From positions 1 through 40,062 of the forward strand of contig JAEDGW010000007.1 of NCBI GenBank assembly GCA_016297325.1: 40,062 bases of DNA, written 5' to 3'. The stretch is from Coprococcus sp. (GTDB lineage Bacteria; Bacillota; Clostridia; Lachnospirales; Lachnospiraceae). Of this stretch, positions 6,917 through 15,835 are shown in pieces. Below the pieces are notes generated by a model, which searched no databases, had not been told where the DNA came from, and worked only from the letters and a program-made list of their open reading frames with translations. A program made the position numbers and the translations under genes. Each line of letters opens with the position of its first letter. Position 1 is the first letter of the stretch.

Positions 6917-8086
6917 TTATTTTGTGATACCAAGCTTTATTGCCTCGTCAGCCACTGCCTTTGCGACAACTTTGGCAACTCTCTCGTCAAATGCTCCAGG
7001 AATAATGTAATCCTCCTTGAGCTCCTCATCGGTTACGATCGATGCGATAGCCTTGGCTGCTGCCATCTTCATCTCCTCAGTAATTCCAGTTGCCTTTGCA
7101 TCCAGTGCACCTCTGAATATTCCAGGGAATACGAGAACGTTGTTGATCTGGTTTGGATAGTCGGAACGGCCAGTCGCCATTACTCTTACTCCGCCCTTTG
7201 CAGCTTCCTCAGGCATGATCTCTGGTGTAGGGTTTGCCATGGCGAATACTATAGGATCTGCTGCCATCGATGCAACCATCTCAGCTGTCACGATATTTGG
7301 AGCTGAAACTCCGACAAATACATCCTTGCCCTTCATGATCTCAGCAAGAGGGCCTGTCTGTCTGTCCTTATTTGTTATCTCAGCCATCTCAGCCTGTGCC
7401 GGATTCATCCAGTCCTGTCCAGGACACAGAGCACCCTGCTTATCAACGAGAACCACATTGCCTATACCAAGCTGAAGCAGAAGCTTGCAGATTGATATAC
7501 CTGCTGAACCTGCTCCGTTGATGACTACATTTGCCTCGCCAAATGGCTTGCCGACAAGCTTTAATGCATTGATAAGTCCCGCTGACACAACGATCGCTGT
7601 ACCATGCTGATCGTCATGGAATACAGGAATGTCAAGCTCCTCCTTGAGTCTTCTCTCTATCTCGAAACATCTTGGAGCTGATATGTCCTCCAGATTGATT
7701 CCACCAAATACAGGTGCGATGCGCTTTACTGTCTCTACGATCTCATCCACATCCTTTGTGTCAAGGCAGATAGGAAATGCGTCAACTCCGCCGAACTCCT
7801 TAAAGAGTATTGACTTTCCTTCCATAACAGGTATAGCCGCCTCAGGGCCTATATCTCCAAGCCCGAGAACCGCTGTTCCATCTGATACCACGGCAACCAT
7901 GTTGCCCTTGCATGTATATTTGTATACGTCAGCCTTATTGTCACGAATCTTTCTGCAAGGCTCCGCAACGCCCGGTGTGTAAGCTGTGCTTAAGTCATCT
8001 CTGTTCTTCACTGCCACCTTGGACACTACCTCTACCTTACCTTTATGCTCCTCATGCATCTTAAGACTTAAACTATTGTAATCCAT
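6917..8086 (-). CDS. NAD(P)-dependent malic enzyme (oxaloacetate-decarboxylating)
   Basis: This cytoplasmic enzyme converts malate to pyruvate, CO2 and NAD(P)H. The 389-residue length matches the short bacterial form. Diagnostic stretches are the Tyr motif STAYTPGVAEPCR near residue 33, the Lys-containing strand VVSDGTAVLGLGDIGPEAAI followed by PVMEGKSILFKEF, the metal-binding segment GGINLEDISAPRCFEIERRL, the HDDQHGTAIV motif and the dinucleotide fold VVINGAGSAGISICKLL. All catalytic stretches look intact. AAAGGAAC precedes the ATG at 8086. The YitJ-type gene lies 152 bases upstream on the same strand, and a terminator follows. With citrate synthase elsewhere in the window it fits a partial, branched TCA pathway that supplies pyruvate and reducing power. 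Confidence 0.95.
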   Translation of the reverse strand: MDYNSLSLKMHEEHKGKVEVVSKVAVKNRDDLSTAYTPGVAEPCRKIRDNKADVYKYTCKGNMVAVVSDGTAVLGLGDIGPEAAIPVMEGKSILFKEFGGVDAFPICLDTKDVDEIVETVKRIAPVFGGINLEDISAPRCFEIERRLKEELDIPVFHDDQHGTAIVVSAGLINALKLVGKPFGEANVVINGAGSAGISICKLLLQLGIGNVVLVDKQGALCPGQDWMNPAQAEMAEITNKDRQTGPLAEIMKGKDVFVGVSAPNIVTAEMVASMAADPIVFAMANPTPEIMPEEAAKGGVRVMATGRSDYPNQINNVLVFPGIFRGALDAKATGITEEMKMAAAKAIASIVTDEELKEDYIIPGAFDERVAKVVAKAVADEAIKLGITK

Positions 8087-8238
8087 GTCTGTTCCTTTCT
8101 GCGTCCCCGCGCATCCTATATTTTATCCACTGTACATATGACAGCGCCTTTCTACATGGCGTTGCTCGGCAGCTCAAGATCTGAACCCCCACAGTCCCGC
8201 ATTACGCCATCAACATCATAATACCCTTGACTCACATT

Positions 8239-10107
8239 TTAGTCAACGATATGTGCCAGCATATGTACCCTGTTGAACGGGAACGAGAAGTAATATCCAT
8301 CCGCGAAATCCGCCGTATACTCAAGTATCTCTCTGGCGATCTGTATACCGCAGTCCTCGCCCTCCTGCCTTGTGGCATTTTCACCGTATCTCTCTATGAT
8401 CTCATCCGGGATCTCTATGCCCGCCATCTCATTTTTCATGAACAAGGCATTTCTCCTGCTGACGAGCGGCATGACACCCACAAGTATGGTTGCTCCCGTC
8501 TCAGCCTTCATATTCCTGAGGATCTGCGCCTGCTCTTTAGAGAACACCGGCTGGGTCAGGAAGAATTCAGCTCCGGCTTCCATCTTCCTCTTTATCCTGT
8601 CAACCTCGAACTTCGTGTTCATTCTGTTCTGGTTGATCGCTCCGCCGTAGGTTATCTTATCTCCAGCAAACACCTCTTCGTTCATCGATTGCAGCAGCTT
8701 CATCATGCCGACCGAGTCAAAGTTGAACACGCTCCTGGTGGTCTGCCTGAACATAACTGGGACCGGATCACCCGTTATGACAAGGAAATCCTTTATTCCG
8801 TTGAGCTGCGCTCCAAGCACGCTTCCACGTATAGCTATGGCATTCTTATCACGGCAGCACAGATGAGGCATCACACGAAGCCCCGTCTCTTTATGTACTT
8901 TCTCCGCCATGAGTATGGAATCCGCTCTTGTTCTTCCAGATGGCGAATCAGGAAATGTCACCACATCCACATGTGACTGCTTAAGTATATGGGCCGCATC
9001 AAGAAGCTTCTGATCGTTGACATCCACCGGCGGTGCCAGCTCCACCGCTATAAGCTTGTGTCCGCTGGCGTTCTTTGCATCTGCCACGCCGCGCTCCAGG
9101 CGGCCTTTTAGGAAATTGTCCTTCGGTGCATTATCAGACTGTTGTTTTTCCACATGAACCTTGTCAGCCTTCGCAATATCTCCGTTTTTCACCCGCTCCG
9201 TGATCTGATGTATGTACTCAGGATTTGTTCCGCAGCATCCGCCTATGATATCCGCACCAAGTGCCGCTATGTCCTGAATCTTGTCGATAAAGCCCTCTTT
9301 ATTGTCATTGAACACCAGCCTGCTCTGTGTAAACTTCGGATATCCCGCATTCGGCATGATAGATACCGGCTTTCCGCAATCCACGTCCAGCTTTTTCAGC
9401 AGCTGGAGCATATGATATGGGCCAACACCGCAGTTAAATCCAACGCAGTCCACGTCCTGATTTCCTGCTGTCTGGGAAAGCAATGCCCTTGCAGAAAATC
9501 CGCAGTTGCTGTATCCGAACTGATTCACACAGAACGACACCATGACCGGTGTATCCTTTCTCGCCTTCAGATGCTTCACCACAGGCTCAAGCACATTGAA
9601 CTCGGGAAATGTCTCAAACCAGATGATGTCCACTCCCATGTCCTGCATCGCCTCACCAAGCAGCTTGTACTGTGACACTCTCTCATTCAGCGTGAGCCCC
9701 GCATCTGCAGGTATCGGACCTATATCTCCGGCAATGTATACCTTTTTGCAATTCTTTCCAGACTCACCGATCCCTGCCACAGCTGCATCACTCGCCCCGA
9801 CGCAGTCCACTCCCGCATCTTCTTCCGCAGCCTGTTTCGCAAGCTTTACCGCCGCACGCACATTTGAAATGACATAATCCATATCTGCATCAAGGCTCGC
9901 TGTATTTGCCGCAAATGTGTTGGTCCTTATAAGTCTGGCTCCCGCCTTCACGTACTCCTTATGTATCTCAAGCACTCGCTCCGGGTGACGGATGTTTGCA
10001 AGTTCAGGGGCTACCGTTCCCTGCTCTCCGTACATCCCCACATAACAGGTTCCAAACGCTCCGTCTGCAACAAGTAATTTATCCTTTAAACTCTCAAGTA
10101 TATTCAT
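8239..10107 (-). CDS. yitJ: Bifunctional homocysteine S-methyltransferase / methylenetetrahydrofolate reductase
   Basis: A 622-residue fusion, close to the roughly 612 residues of Bacillus YitJ. Residues 1-300 form a cobalamin-independent-type homocysteine S-methyltransferase barrel with the zinc ligands visible as GFNCGVGPYHM and IGGCCGTNPEYIH. Residues 350-622 form the reductase barrel (KLIAVELAPPVDVNDQKLLD, MPHLCCRDKNAIAIRG, FLVITGDPVP, MEAGAEFFLTQPVF). The protein reduces methylene-THF to methyl-THF and may take part in methyl transfer to homocysteine in methionine metabolism. No SAM riboswitch fits in the 96 bases upstream, unlike the Bacillus gene. The start MNILESLKDKLLVADGAFGT is typical. 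It lies directly downstream of a decayed membrane-protein gene. Confidence 0.95.
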   Translation of the reverse strand: MNILESLKDKLLVADGAFGTCYVGMYGEQGTVAPELANIRHPERVLEIHKEYVKAGARLIRTNTFAANTASLDADMDYVISNVRAAVKLAKQAAEEDAGVDCVGASDAAVAGIGESGKNCKKVYIAGDIGPIPADAGLTLNERVSQYKLLGEAMQDMGVDIIWFETFPEFNVLEPVVKHLKARKDTPVMVSFCVNQFGYSNCGFSARALLSQTAGNQDVDCVGFNCGVGPYHMLQLLKKLDVDCGKPVSIMPNAGYPKFTQSRLVFNDNKEGFIDKIQDIAALGADIIGGCCGTNPEYIHQITERVKNGDIAKADKVHVEKQQSDNAPKDNFLKGRLERGVADAKNASGHKLIAVELAPPVDVNDQKLLDAAHILKQSHVDVVTFPDSPSGRTRADSILMAEKVHKETGLRVMPHLCCRDKNAIAIRGSVLGAQLNGIKDFLVITGDPVPVMFRQTTRSVFNFDSVGMMKLLQSMNEEVFAGDKITYGGAINQNRMNTKFEVDRIKRKMEAGAEFFLTQPVFSKEQAQILRNMKAETGATILVGVMPLVSRRNALFMKNEMAGIEIPDEIIERYGENATRQEGEDCGIQIAREILEYTADFADGYYFSFPFNRVHMLAHIVD

Positions 10108-10203
10108 CTAACATCTCCGTCCTAATATTATTTTTCCAATATTTTTTCACCTGCATCTATATCCGCATTCTTGTACAATACATTTTTCGCAGATGTATCC
10201 ATT

Positions 10204-10841
10204 CTACGATTCTGCAGTCCGCCTTTCCTCATCCACTTCCTCAATCTGGATTGCATCAAGGTACTGATCCGGAACCGCAAGCCCTGTCATATTCGCCATC
10301 GGTATGAGAAGGAAATGATTGAACAGTGCTATGACTCTGCCAACCAGTATCATGGCACAGATAGTTCCTATGCCTATTCCGACCAGCCTGTGCTCGAACA
10401 CAAGGCTGATTATGACCGTACAGACGATACAACCCACATCGAATATATTTTTCGTGATTCCCATCTTCTTGTGTATCCTGTCGGCAACCGCTGCCACGAT
10501 TCCATCTCCGGGATTCGGGACAAATTTCATATTTACCGACACCGCCGCTCCGATTCCTGTGCATATGATAGCCGCAAGGAGCACCAGAAGCTTCTGCCAC
10601 ATATGTGTCACGTCTATATTTATATATCTATCAAATATATTGATGACCCTCGTAAACAATATGCTCAGGACTATCTGGAACACATCGATCCACTGACAGT
10701 TCTTTCCCTTAAGGATAAACTCGGCGATGACGAACAGCACATATAACACCAGCGTCGCATTTCCAATATATAGAACAGCCACCGCCAAAACCACTGTATT
10801 CCATTCGTTTTATTCTTTTCACCTGTAACTAACGCTCTCAT
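10204..10841 (-). pseudogene. YczE/YitT-like membrane protein, disrupted by an internal deletion
   Basis: From 10794 the frame encodes about 196 residues with four hydrophobic spans and conserved family stretches (IGNATLVLYVLFVIAEFILK, VSVNMKFVPNPGDGIVAAVA, GMAV-like loops), but it opens only at a GTG with no ribosome-binding site and lacks the first membrane span and the loop after it. The expected N-terminus is found upstream in another frame: an ATG at 10841 encodes MRALVTGEKNKTNGIQWFWR then WLFYI, after which that frame leaves the family. The two frames meet near the FYI/LYIG codons. This is best explained by loss of roughly 100 bases that also shifted the frame. A good promoter remains at 10924-10952. 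I infer a recent pseudogene; a sequencing error cannot explain the missing span. Confidence 0.6.
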
Positions 10842-10923
10842 ACTAACTAAACAGCCTTCTCTCTACTTCAACGCAAATGCGCATTTATCTTTAGCACTTT
10901 ACCATATTAAACTATTTCATTAT

Positions 10924-10952
10924 AGAATAATATAGAAATCGTGGTTAGTCAA
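10924..10952 (-). promoter_or_regulatory. Promoter upstream of the disrupted membrane-protein gene
   Basis: TTGACT (10952-10947) and TATTCT, overlapping TATAAT, (about 10929-10922) on the minus strand are spaced by 17 bases. It probably still drives the YitJ-type gene, which has no clear promoter of its own. Confidence 0.55.
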
Positions 10953-10974
10953 ATTTGAGCCTCAAAAACCTTTT

Positions 10975-11027
10975 AAAAAGTGCCAGATACAAATAAATTT
11001 TTGTTTATTTGCACCTGGCAGTTTTTT
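10975..11027 (-). terminator. Terminator of the ABC-F gene
   Basis: TGCCAG and CTGGCA close a long stem whose inner arms AAATAAA and TTTATTT also pair. It is flanked by A and T runs on both sides, so it works in either direction; on the minus strand it ends the ABC-F transcript. Confidence 0.75.
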
Positions 11028-11049
11028 GCTCACACCTTTTTTGAGTTTT

Positions 11050-11110
11050 AGATCGCCAAATCTATCGGATTGAATTTATAAAATTTATCGGATTGAGATC
11101 TCAAAATTAA
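11050..11110. repeat. Short direct repeat TATCGGATTGA (two copies)
   Basis: TATCGGATTGA occurs twice about 29 bases apart, inside a segment bounded by TTTTGAG and CTCAAAA. It lies between the ABC-F stop codon and its terminator. I see no coding role. Confidence 0.4.
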
Positions 11111-11162
11111 GAATGCGGTCAATGTCATTATTTGAAAGATCTTATCGCAGAGCCTGTTTATT

Positions 11163-12719
11163 TTACTGCAGAAGCGTATACTGTTCCAGATTCCACACAT
11201 CTGTCACAAGGCCGTCATAGAACTCCGGCTCATGACATACAAGAAGTATAGAACCCTTATACTCTGAGAGTGCACGCTTAAGCTCGTCCTTGGCATCCAC
11301 ATCAAGGTGGTTTGTCGGCTCGTCTAGAAGAAGCACATTTGTGTCCGTGTTGATGAGCTTGCAAAGTCTCACCTTCGCCTGCTCACCGCCTGAGAGAACC
11401 TTCACTTTGCTCTCGATATGCTTGGTGGTGAGGCCACATTTGGCAAGAGCCGCACGTACTTCGTACTGGGTATATCCCGGGAATTCTTCCCAGATCTCCT
11501 GCAGGCATGTATTCTCACTCGGCTTGACCTCCTGTTCGAAGTATCCGATATGCAGATAGTCGCCAAGCTGTGCCTTGCCGGATATCGCAGGAATAAGCCC
11601 CAGCACACTCTTCAGGAATGTCGTCTTTCCTATACCATTCGTTCCTGTGATGGCTATCTTGTCACCGCGCTCCATGCGGAGGTTCATCGGTTTGGAAAGC
11701 GGCTTGTCCTTGCTGTAGCCGATCACCAGATCATCCGTCTCAAATATAATCTTGCCCGAAGTTCTAGCTTCCTTGAAGTTGAACTCTGGCTTCGGCTTCT
11801 CACGCTCAAGCTGGATGACATCCATCTTGTCAAGTTTCTTCTGTCTGGACATCGCCATATTTCTTGTGGCAACCCTGGCTTTATTTCTTGCCACGAAATC
11901 CTTCAGCTCGGATATCTCCTGCTGCTGCTTTCTGTATGCAGCCTCAAGCTGGGATTTTTTCACCGCATACACCTCCTGGAACTTGTCATAGTCGCCGACA
12001 TATCTGCCCAGCTGACAATTCTCCATATGATATATGATATTTACAACCGAATTCAGGAACGGGATGTCATGGGATATAAGAATAAATGCATTCTCGTACT
12101 CCTGAAGGTATCTCTTGAGCCACTCTATATGGTGTGCATCAAGGTAATTCGTAGGCTCGTCGAGCAGAAGTATCTCCGGCTTTTCAAGCAGAAGCTTCGC
12201 CAGCAGGACCTTGGTTCTCTGTCCGCCCGATAACTCCGTTACATCCTTATCAAGGCCGAGCTGCAGCAGGTCAAATGCTCTGGCAACCTCCTCAACCTTG
12301 GAATCTATTATATAGAAGTCATGGCTGTCCAGAAGATCCTGCAGAAGTCCCATCTCCTCAAGAAGAGCATTCATCTCATCCTCATCTGTGACCTCCGCCA
12401 GCTTATCACATATCTCATTTATCCTCTTCTCCATATCGAACAGTCTGGAAAATGCATCCCTCAGCACTCCGCCTATGGTCATGCCCGGCTCAAGGACCGT
12501 ATGCTGGTCCAGATAGCCGACCTTCACGTTCTTCGCCCAGGTCACTGTGCCCTCATCCGGCATGAGACTGCCAGTCACTATATTCATGAAGGTGGATTTG
12601 CCTTCACCGTTTGCGCCGACAAGCCCTATGTGCTCGCCTGCCAGAAGCCTGAATGACACATTTTCAAATATCGCCCTGTCGCCAAATCCATGGCTTAGGC
12701 CATTCACATCTAATATCAT
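11163..12719 (-). CDS. ABC-F family ATPase (ribosome-associated, two nucleotide-binding domains)
   Basis: A 518-residue soluble protein with two ABC ATPase domains and no membrane spans. Domain 1 has Walker A GLVGANGEGKST, signature LSGGQRTKVLLAKLLLEKPE and Walker B LLLDEPTNYLD. The interdomain linker holds the charged helix pair (KKSQLEAAYRKQQQEISELK). Domain 2 has GTNGIGKTTFLKS, LSGGEQAKVRLCK and LLLDEPTNHLD. ABC-F proteins act on the ribosomal E site, either as translation factors or as antibiotic protection proteins; the sequence does not decide which. The start is placed at the ATG 12719-12717, 6 bases behind AAGGAG, rather than at the upstream GTG at 12785, which lies in the inverted repeat. 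The 214-base fold-back leader is the notable feature. Confidence 0.9.
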   Translation of the reverse strand: MILDVNGLSHGFGDRAIFENVSFRLLAGEHIGLVGANGEGKSTFMNIVTGSLMPDEGTVTWAKNVKVGYLDQHTVLEPGMTIGGVLRDAFSRLFDMEKRINEICDKLAEVTDEDEMNALLEEMGLLQDLLDSHDFYIIDSKVEEVARAFDLLQLGLDKDVTELSGGQRTKVLLAKLLLEKPEILLLDEPTNYLDAHHIEWLKRYLQEYENAFILISHDIPFLNSVVNIIYHMENCQLGRYVGDYDKFQEVYAVKKSQLEAAYRKQQQEISELKDFVARNKARVATRNMAMSRQKKLDKMDVIQLEREKPKPEFNFKEARTSGKIIFETDDLVIGYSKDKPLSKPMNLRMERGDKIAITGTNGIGKTTFLKSVLGLIPAISGKAQLGDYLHIGYFEQEVKPSENTCLQEIWEEFPGYTQYEVRAALAKCGLTTKHIESKVKVLSGGEQAKVRLCKLINTDTNVLLLDEPTNHLDVDAKDELKRALSEYKGSILLVCHEPEFYDGLVTDVWNLEQYTLLQ

Positions 12720-12741
12720 AAACTCTCCTTGTCTGACGGAC

Positions 12742-12955
12742 GGCACTTCATCCGCGCGGAGAGCTGCATGCTGGTGTATGACCAATCACGTTCGCTTTCC
12801 CAACCTTTGTCCTGTTTCCATCGTGCATGCGGCTGCGCGGGCGATAAGGGCGTTGCCCGCTCCGCCTTAGCACAGAAACAGAACAAAGATTGGGAAGCTT
12901 CACTACCGATTGATCATACACCAGCATACATCTCTCACTATGCGGATGAAGTGCC
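12742..12955. repeat. 214-base imperfect inverted repeat (fold-back) in the ABC-F leader
   Basis: The left arm (12742-12818) and right arm (12875-12955) are imperfect reverse complements along their full length of about 77-81 bases. Matching blocks include GGCACTTCATCCGC, TGCTGGTGTATGA, CTTCCCAA-type and CTGTTTC. The 56-base centre has its own hairpin (GCGGGC 12837-12842 with GCCCGC 12855-12860). The repeat ends 23 bases before the ABC-F start codon and lies downstream of the likely promoter, so the whole structure would be in the mRNA leader. It could also be a non-coding miniature transposable element. Confidence 0.85.
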
Positions 12956-12996
12956 TGTCTTTGTAATAATTGTAGTAGTTATATTCTTGTTGTTCT

Positions 12997-13026
12997 CTTA
13001 TAACACAAATTATCTATATCCGGCAA
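12997..13026 (-). promoter_or_regulatory. Candidate promoter of the ABC-F gene
   Basis: On the minus strand TTGCCG (13026-13021) is followed after 18 bases by TATAAG (13002-12997). Transcription from here would include the entire fold-back sequence in a leader of about 270 bases. Confidence 0.5.
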
Positions 13027-13127
13027 CTTTTATTTTATACTATAGTTTCCTATAGTTATATTAGCTATATATCTGATGCTCATACATATGTTGTTATGCT
13101 ATGTACACTTTTATGATACTTATGCCG

Positions 13128-15005
13128 TTAGTCCACTGGTTTCAGGTACATGACTGACAGTGCCGGCAGGTCAAAGCCGAAGTCTCCTGCCTCGCCCTTG
13201 ATGCTCTTCATGGTGTCTTTTGTGTTGCCGCCGTATTTGTTCCAGTCTGTGTTCATGAGGACCTTCATGGAATTTCCCTGCCCATATCTGAAGTGATAGT
13301 CTTTGTATGTGTTGCCTGAGAGGTTCATGACTACAACTATCTTGTTGCTGTTCACTACTCTCTGGAATATATATACTACGTCCTGCTCTTTGCCGCAGAG
13401 GATCCAGTCAAATCCGTGTGGGTCATCGTCCCACTCTGACAGGGCAGGCTCTTTGAGGTATATCTTGTTGAGATCATTCATGTATCTGTGAAATGCATCA
13501 TGGTTTGGATATTTGAGGATATCCCAATCCTGTTCTCTCTTCTCATCCCACTCCCTGAGCTGGGCTATCTCATTGCCCATGAAGTTCAATTTTTTGCCAG
13601 GATGTGCGTACATATAAGCGTAGAGAGCTTTTGCATTTGGGAATTTCTCCTCGTATGATCCTGCCATCTTCTGTGCGATCGTCGCCTTGCCGTGCACCAC
13701 CTCGTCATGTGAGAGCGGGAGCAGGTATCTCTCGTTGTAGAAATACATCATGGAAAACGACAGCTTGTGATACTGGTCTCCCCTGCAGAACGGAAGCGTC
13801 CTGAAGAAGTTCAGCGTATCGTTCATCCAGCCCATATCCCACTTATAGTCAAATCCAAGACCACCGTATTTCACTTCTTTTGTTGTTCCCTTGTAGTCTG
13901 TGGAATCCTCAGCACAGAGAATGCAGGACGGATGTCTTTCTTTGAGTCCCTGATTGAGTCCCTTTATGAACTCAACCGCTCTGTCATTTACGCCTCTGGC
14001 CTCATCGCCCATCCAGTATATGATCCTGCTGATGGCATCCATTCTGAGGCCGTCAAAATGATACTCTGTGAGCCAGTAATTTGCAGCGCTCTTAAGGAAT
14101 GTCTGCACCTCGCCCTTGGAGTGGATAAAGTTCTTGCTGCCCCACTCGCTGTAACCCACATCATCCGACGGATGCTCGTACAGAGTCGTGCCGTCATACT
14201 TTGCAAGTCCATAGCCGTCAAGCGCAAAATGCACTGGCACATAGTCCATGATCGCACCTATTCCATTCTTGTGAAGCGTGTCTATAAGGAATTTCAGATC
14301 ATCCGCAGTGCCATATCTTGCTGTCGGGCTGAAAAATCCCGTGTTCTGATATCCCCAGGACTCATCGCACGGATGCTCCGATAGCGGCATAAACTCTACA
14401 TAGTTATACCCCTGTTCTTTCAGATACTCCACCAGCATAGGAGCGATCTCTCTATATGTATACCAGCCCTCAGATACTCTGTCCGCCTCTATGACCTCCT
14501 CCGGCGTGAGCTGTCTTCCGCTCTCGTCGTACACTGGTTTGCAGTGCCATGATCCGAGATGCATCTCATATATGTTCAGCGGGCTTCCCTTGCGCTCATC
14601 CCTGCTCTTCATCCATCTGCCATCGCCAAAGCTATATGATTCCATATCCCTTATAATAGATGCAAATGCGGGTCTGAGTTCCATTCCAAATCCATAAGGA
14701 TCACAGTGATCCACGCACTGGCCATCTCTCTGGTATATCTTGTATTTGTACATCTGTCCGGCTTTTGCGCCCGGCACAAAGCACTTGAAGAAGCCGCCAT
14801 CATAGCACCTCTCCATCTGAGTCTCTCCCCAGCGGTTGAATTCTCCTGTCACAGACACCGACTCCGCATTCGGTGCATATGTGACGAAATCAACTCCTAC
14901 AACTGTCTTTCTTCGATTCTTCCCGGATACCCCCTTCACCACATGGGCTCCCAGTTCCTTATAGGCGTCAAAGCTCCTTCCGGAATAAAATTCATAAAGA
15001 TCCAT
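13128..15005 (-). CDS. glgB: 1,4-alpha-glucan branching enzyme
   Basis: This GH13 enzyme makes alpha-1,6 branches in glycogen. At 625 residues it is a normal family length. An N-terminal CBM48 domain (about residues 35-110: VTYAPNAESVSVTGEFNRWG) precedes the catalytic barrel. Visible motifs are AIMDYVPVHF, GLRMDAISRI with nucleophile Asp323, LCAEDSTD with general acid Glu366, and LPLSHDEVVHG. A C-terminal all-beta domain ends the protein. All catalytic residues are present. GGGAGGAATACATT precedes the ATG. The gene is monocistronic, without other glg genes nearby, and is divergent from a TetR-type regulator across 275 bases. It links maltodextrin uptake to carbon storage. Confidence 0.95.
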   Translation of the reverse strand: MDLYEFYSGRSFDAYKELGAHVVKGVSGKNRRKTVVGVDFVTYAPNAESVSVTGEFNRWGETQMERCYDGGFFKCFVPGAKAGQMYKYKIYQRDGQCVDHCDPYGFGMELRPAFASIIRDMESYSFGDGRWMKSRDERKGSPLNIYEMHLGSWHCKPVYDESGRQLTPEEVIEADRVSEGWYTYREIAPMLVEYLKEQGYNYVEFMPLSEHPCDESWGYQNTGFFSPTARYGTADDLKFLIDTLHKNGIGAIMDYVPVHFALDGYGLAKYDGTTLYEHPSDDVGYSEWGSKNFIHSKGEVQTFLKSAANYWLTEYHFDGLRMDAISRIIYWMGDEARGVNDRAVEFIKGLNQGLKERHPSCILCAEDSTDYKGTTKEVKYGGLGFDYKWDMGWMNDTLNFFRTLPFCRGDQYHKLSFSMMYFYNERYLLPLSHDEVVHGKATIAQKMAGSYEEKFPNAKALYAYMYAHPGKKLNFMGNEIAQLREWDEKREQDWDILKYPNHDAFHRYMNDLNKIYLKEPALSEWDDDPHGFDWILCGKEQDVVYIFQRVVNSNKIVVVMNLSGNTYKDYHFRYGQGNSMKVLMNTDWNKYGGNTKDTMKSIKGEAGDFGFDLPALSVMYLKPVD

Positions 15006-15180
15006 AATGTATTCCTCCCAACAATTGACCTATAGCCAATACATTTTTATCTTTTTGACTACAGTAAATTAGTTTTATTATAGTTCTTCACCCTTTCAAC
15101 ATAAAGAAACACTTTTTGACAAAGGTAAAATAATCGACTACAGTCTAGTGATTGGCAATTATTTGTACACATACGTATCT

Positions 15181-15209
15181 TTGACTATTTTCTCAATGTA
15201 GTGTATTAT
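15181..15209 (+). promoter_or_regulatory. Promoter of the TetR-type regulator
   Basis: TTGACT (15181-15186) and TATTAT (15204-15209) are spaced by exactly 17 bases. The shared intergenic region also has two GACTACAGT elements (near 15058 and 15136), the second extended to ACTACAGTCTAGT, whose ACTA/TAGT halves form a possible operator. Confidence 0.7.
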
Positions 15210-15280
15210 TGTAAAAACGTTTTAAATCTGAAATAAACATTGATTCACCGTAGTGTGAACGGCACCGGAAAGGAGATCTC

Positions 15281-15814
15281 ATGGATAGAAGAATACAAAA
15301 GACACGCAACAGTCTGTTCAGCGCCTTTATTGAACTTAGGGCCTCAAAGCCAATAGAGAAGATCACCGTGAAAGAACTTACCGAAAAAGCGAATATAAGC
15401 AAACAGACTTTTTATCTTCATTTTCAGGACATCTATGATCTGTCAGAGTATCTTGAAAACGACGCTCTCCAGTCTCTCATAGGAGATATCCCGAATCCGG
15501 AATACATGCTGACGAACCCGGCAGAGGCAAGCAGACAGCTCTGCAGCGCATTCATCAATCAGGGCCATCTGTTCTCCATCCTTTTCCCGGATGACAACAG
15601 AAGCTACGGTGTACTCACCAACAAGCTTGATGCCCTCATCAAGGAAAAGATATATGACGTCCGGCCGGAATTCAGAGACGATCTGGCAAAGAACGTGGAG
15701 GTGTCCATGTTTGTACAGGGCTGCGCATATACCTTCCTCAAATACAAGGATCAGGATACCGCCAAGGTCATTGACACTCTGGCAGGGATCATAGAACGTG
15801 CAACCAGAGAGTGA
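15281..15814 (+). CDS. TetR/AcrR-family transcriptional regulator
   Basis: A 177-residue repressor-type protein. The N-terminal 50 residues are the TetR DNA-binding domain: RRIQKTRNSLFSAFIELRAS, then KITVKELTEKANISKQTFYL with the recognition helix ending in HFQDIYDLSEYL. The rest is a helical ligand/dimer domain of the DUF-type C-terminal found in short TetR proteins (FINQGHLFSILFPDDN; NVEVSMFVQGCAYTFLKYK). AAAGGAGATCTC precedes the ATG. It is divergent from glgB and convergent with the EIIB-like gene. Control of itself and glgB through the shared region is plausible but not shown. Confidence 0.85.
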   Translation: MDRRIQKTRNSLFSAFIELRASKPIEKITVKELTEKANISKQTFYLHFQDIYDLSEYLENDALQSLIGDIPNPEYMLTNPAEASRQLCSAFINQGHLFSILFPDDNRSYGVLTNKLDALIKEKIYDVRPEFRDDLAKNVEVSMFVQGCAYTFLKYKDQDTAKVIDTLAGIIERATRE

Positions 15815-15835
15815 TACCCTTGTGACTGGCCGTGG

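Larger units (their letters stand above)
12720..13127. other. Intergenic region between ABC-F and glgB
   Basis: These 408 bases hold the fold-back repeat, the candidate ABC-F promoter and an AT-rich stretch to the glgB stop at 13128. The open frame on the plus strand (12729-13055) merely runs through the repeat and is not considered a gene. No clear terminator for glgB was found. Confidence 0.6.

Noticed and set aside
8226..8245. TTGACT/AGTCAA inverted repeat at the end of the YitJ-type gene as a terminator
   Set aside because: The stem is only 6 bases, overlaps the coding end and has no T run after it.
10108..10203. SAM riboswitch ahead of the YitJ-type gene
   Set aside because: Only 96 bases are available and none of the conserved S-box core segments could be found.
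12729..13055. A plus-strand open frame of 108 codons across the fold-back sequence
   Set aside because: It runs through both arms of the inverted repeat, has no ribosome-binding site and no recognisable domain; the segment is better explained as a leader or mobile element.
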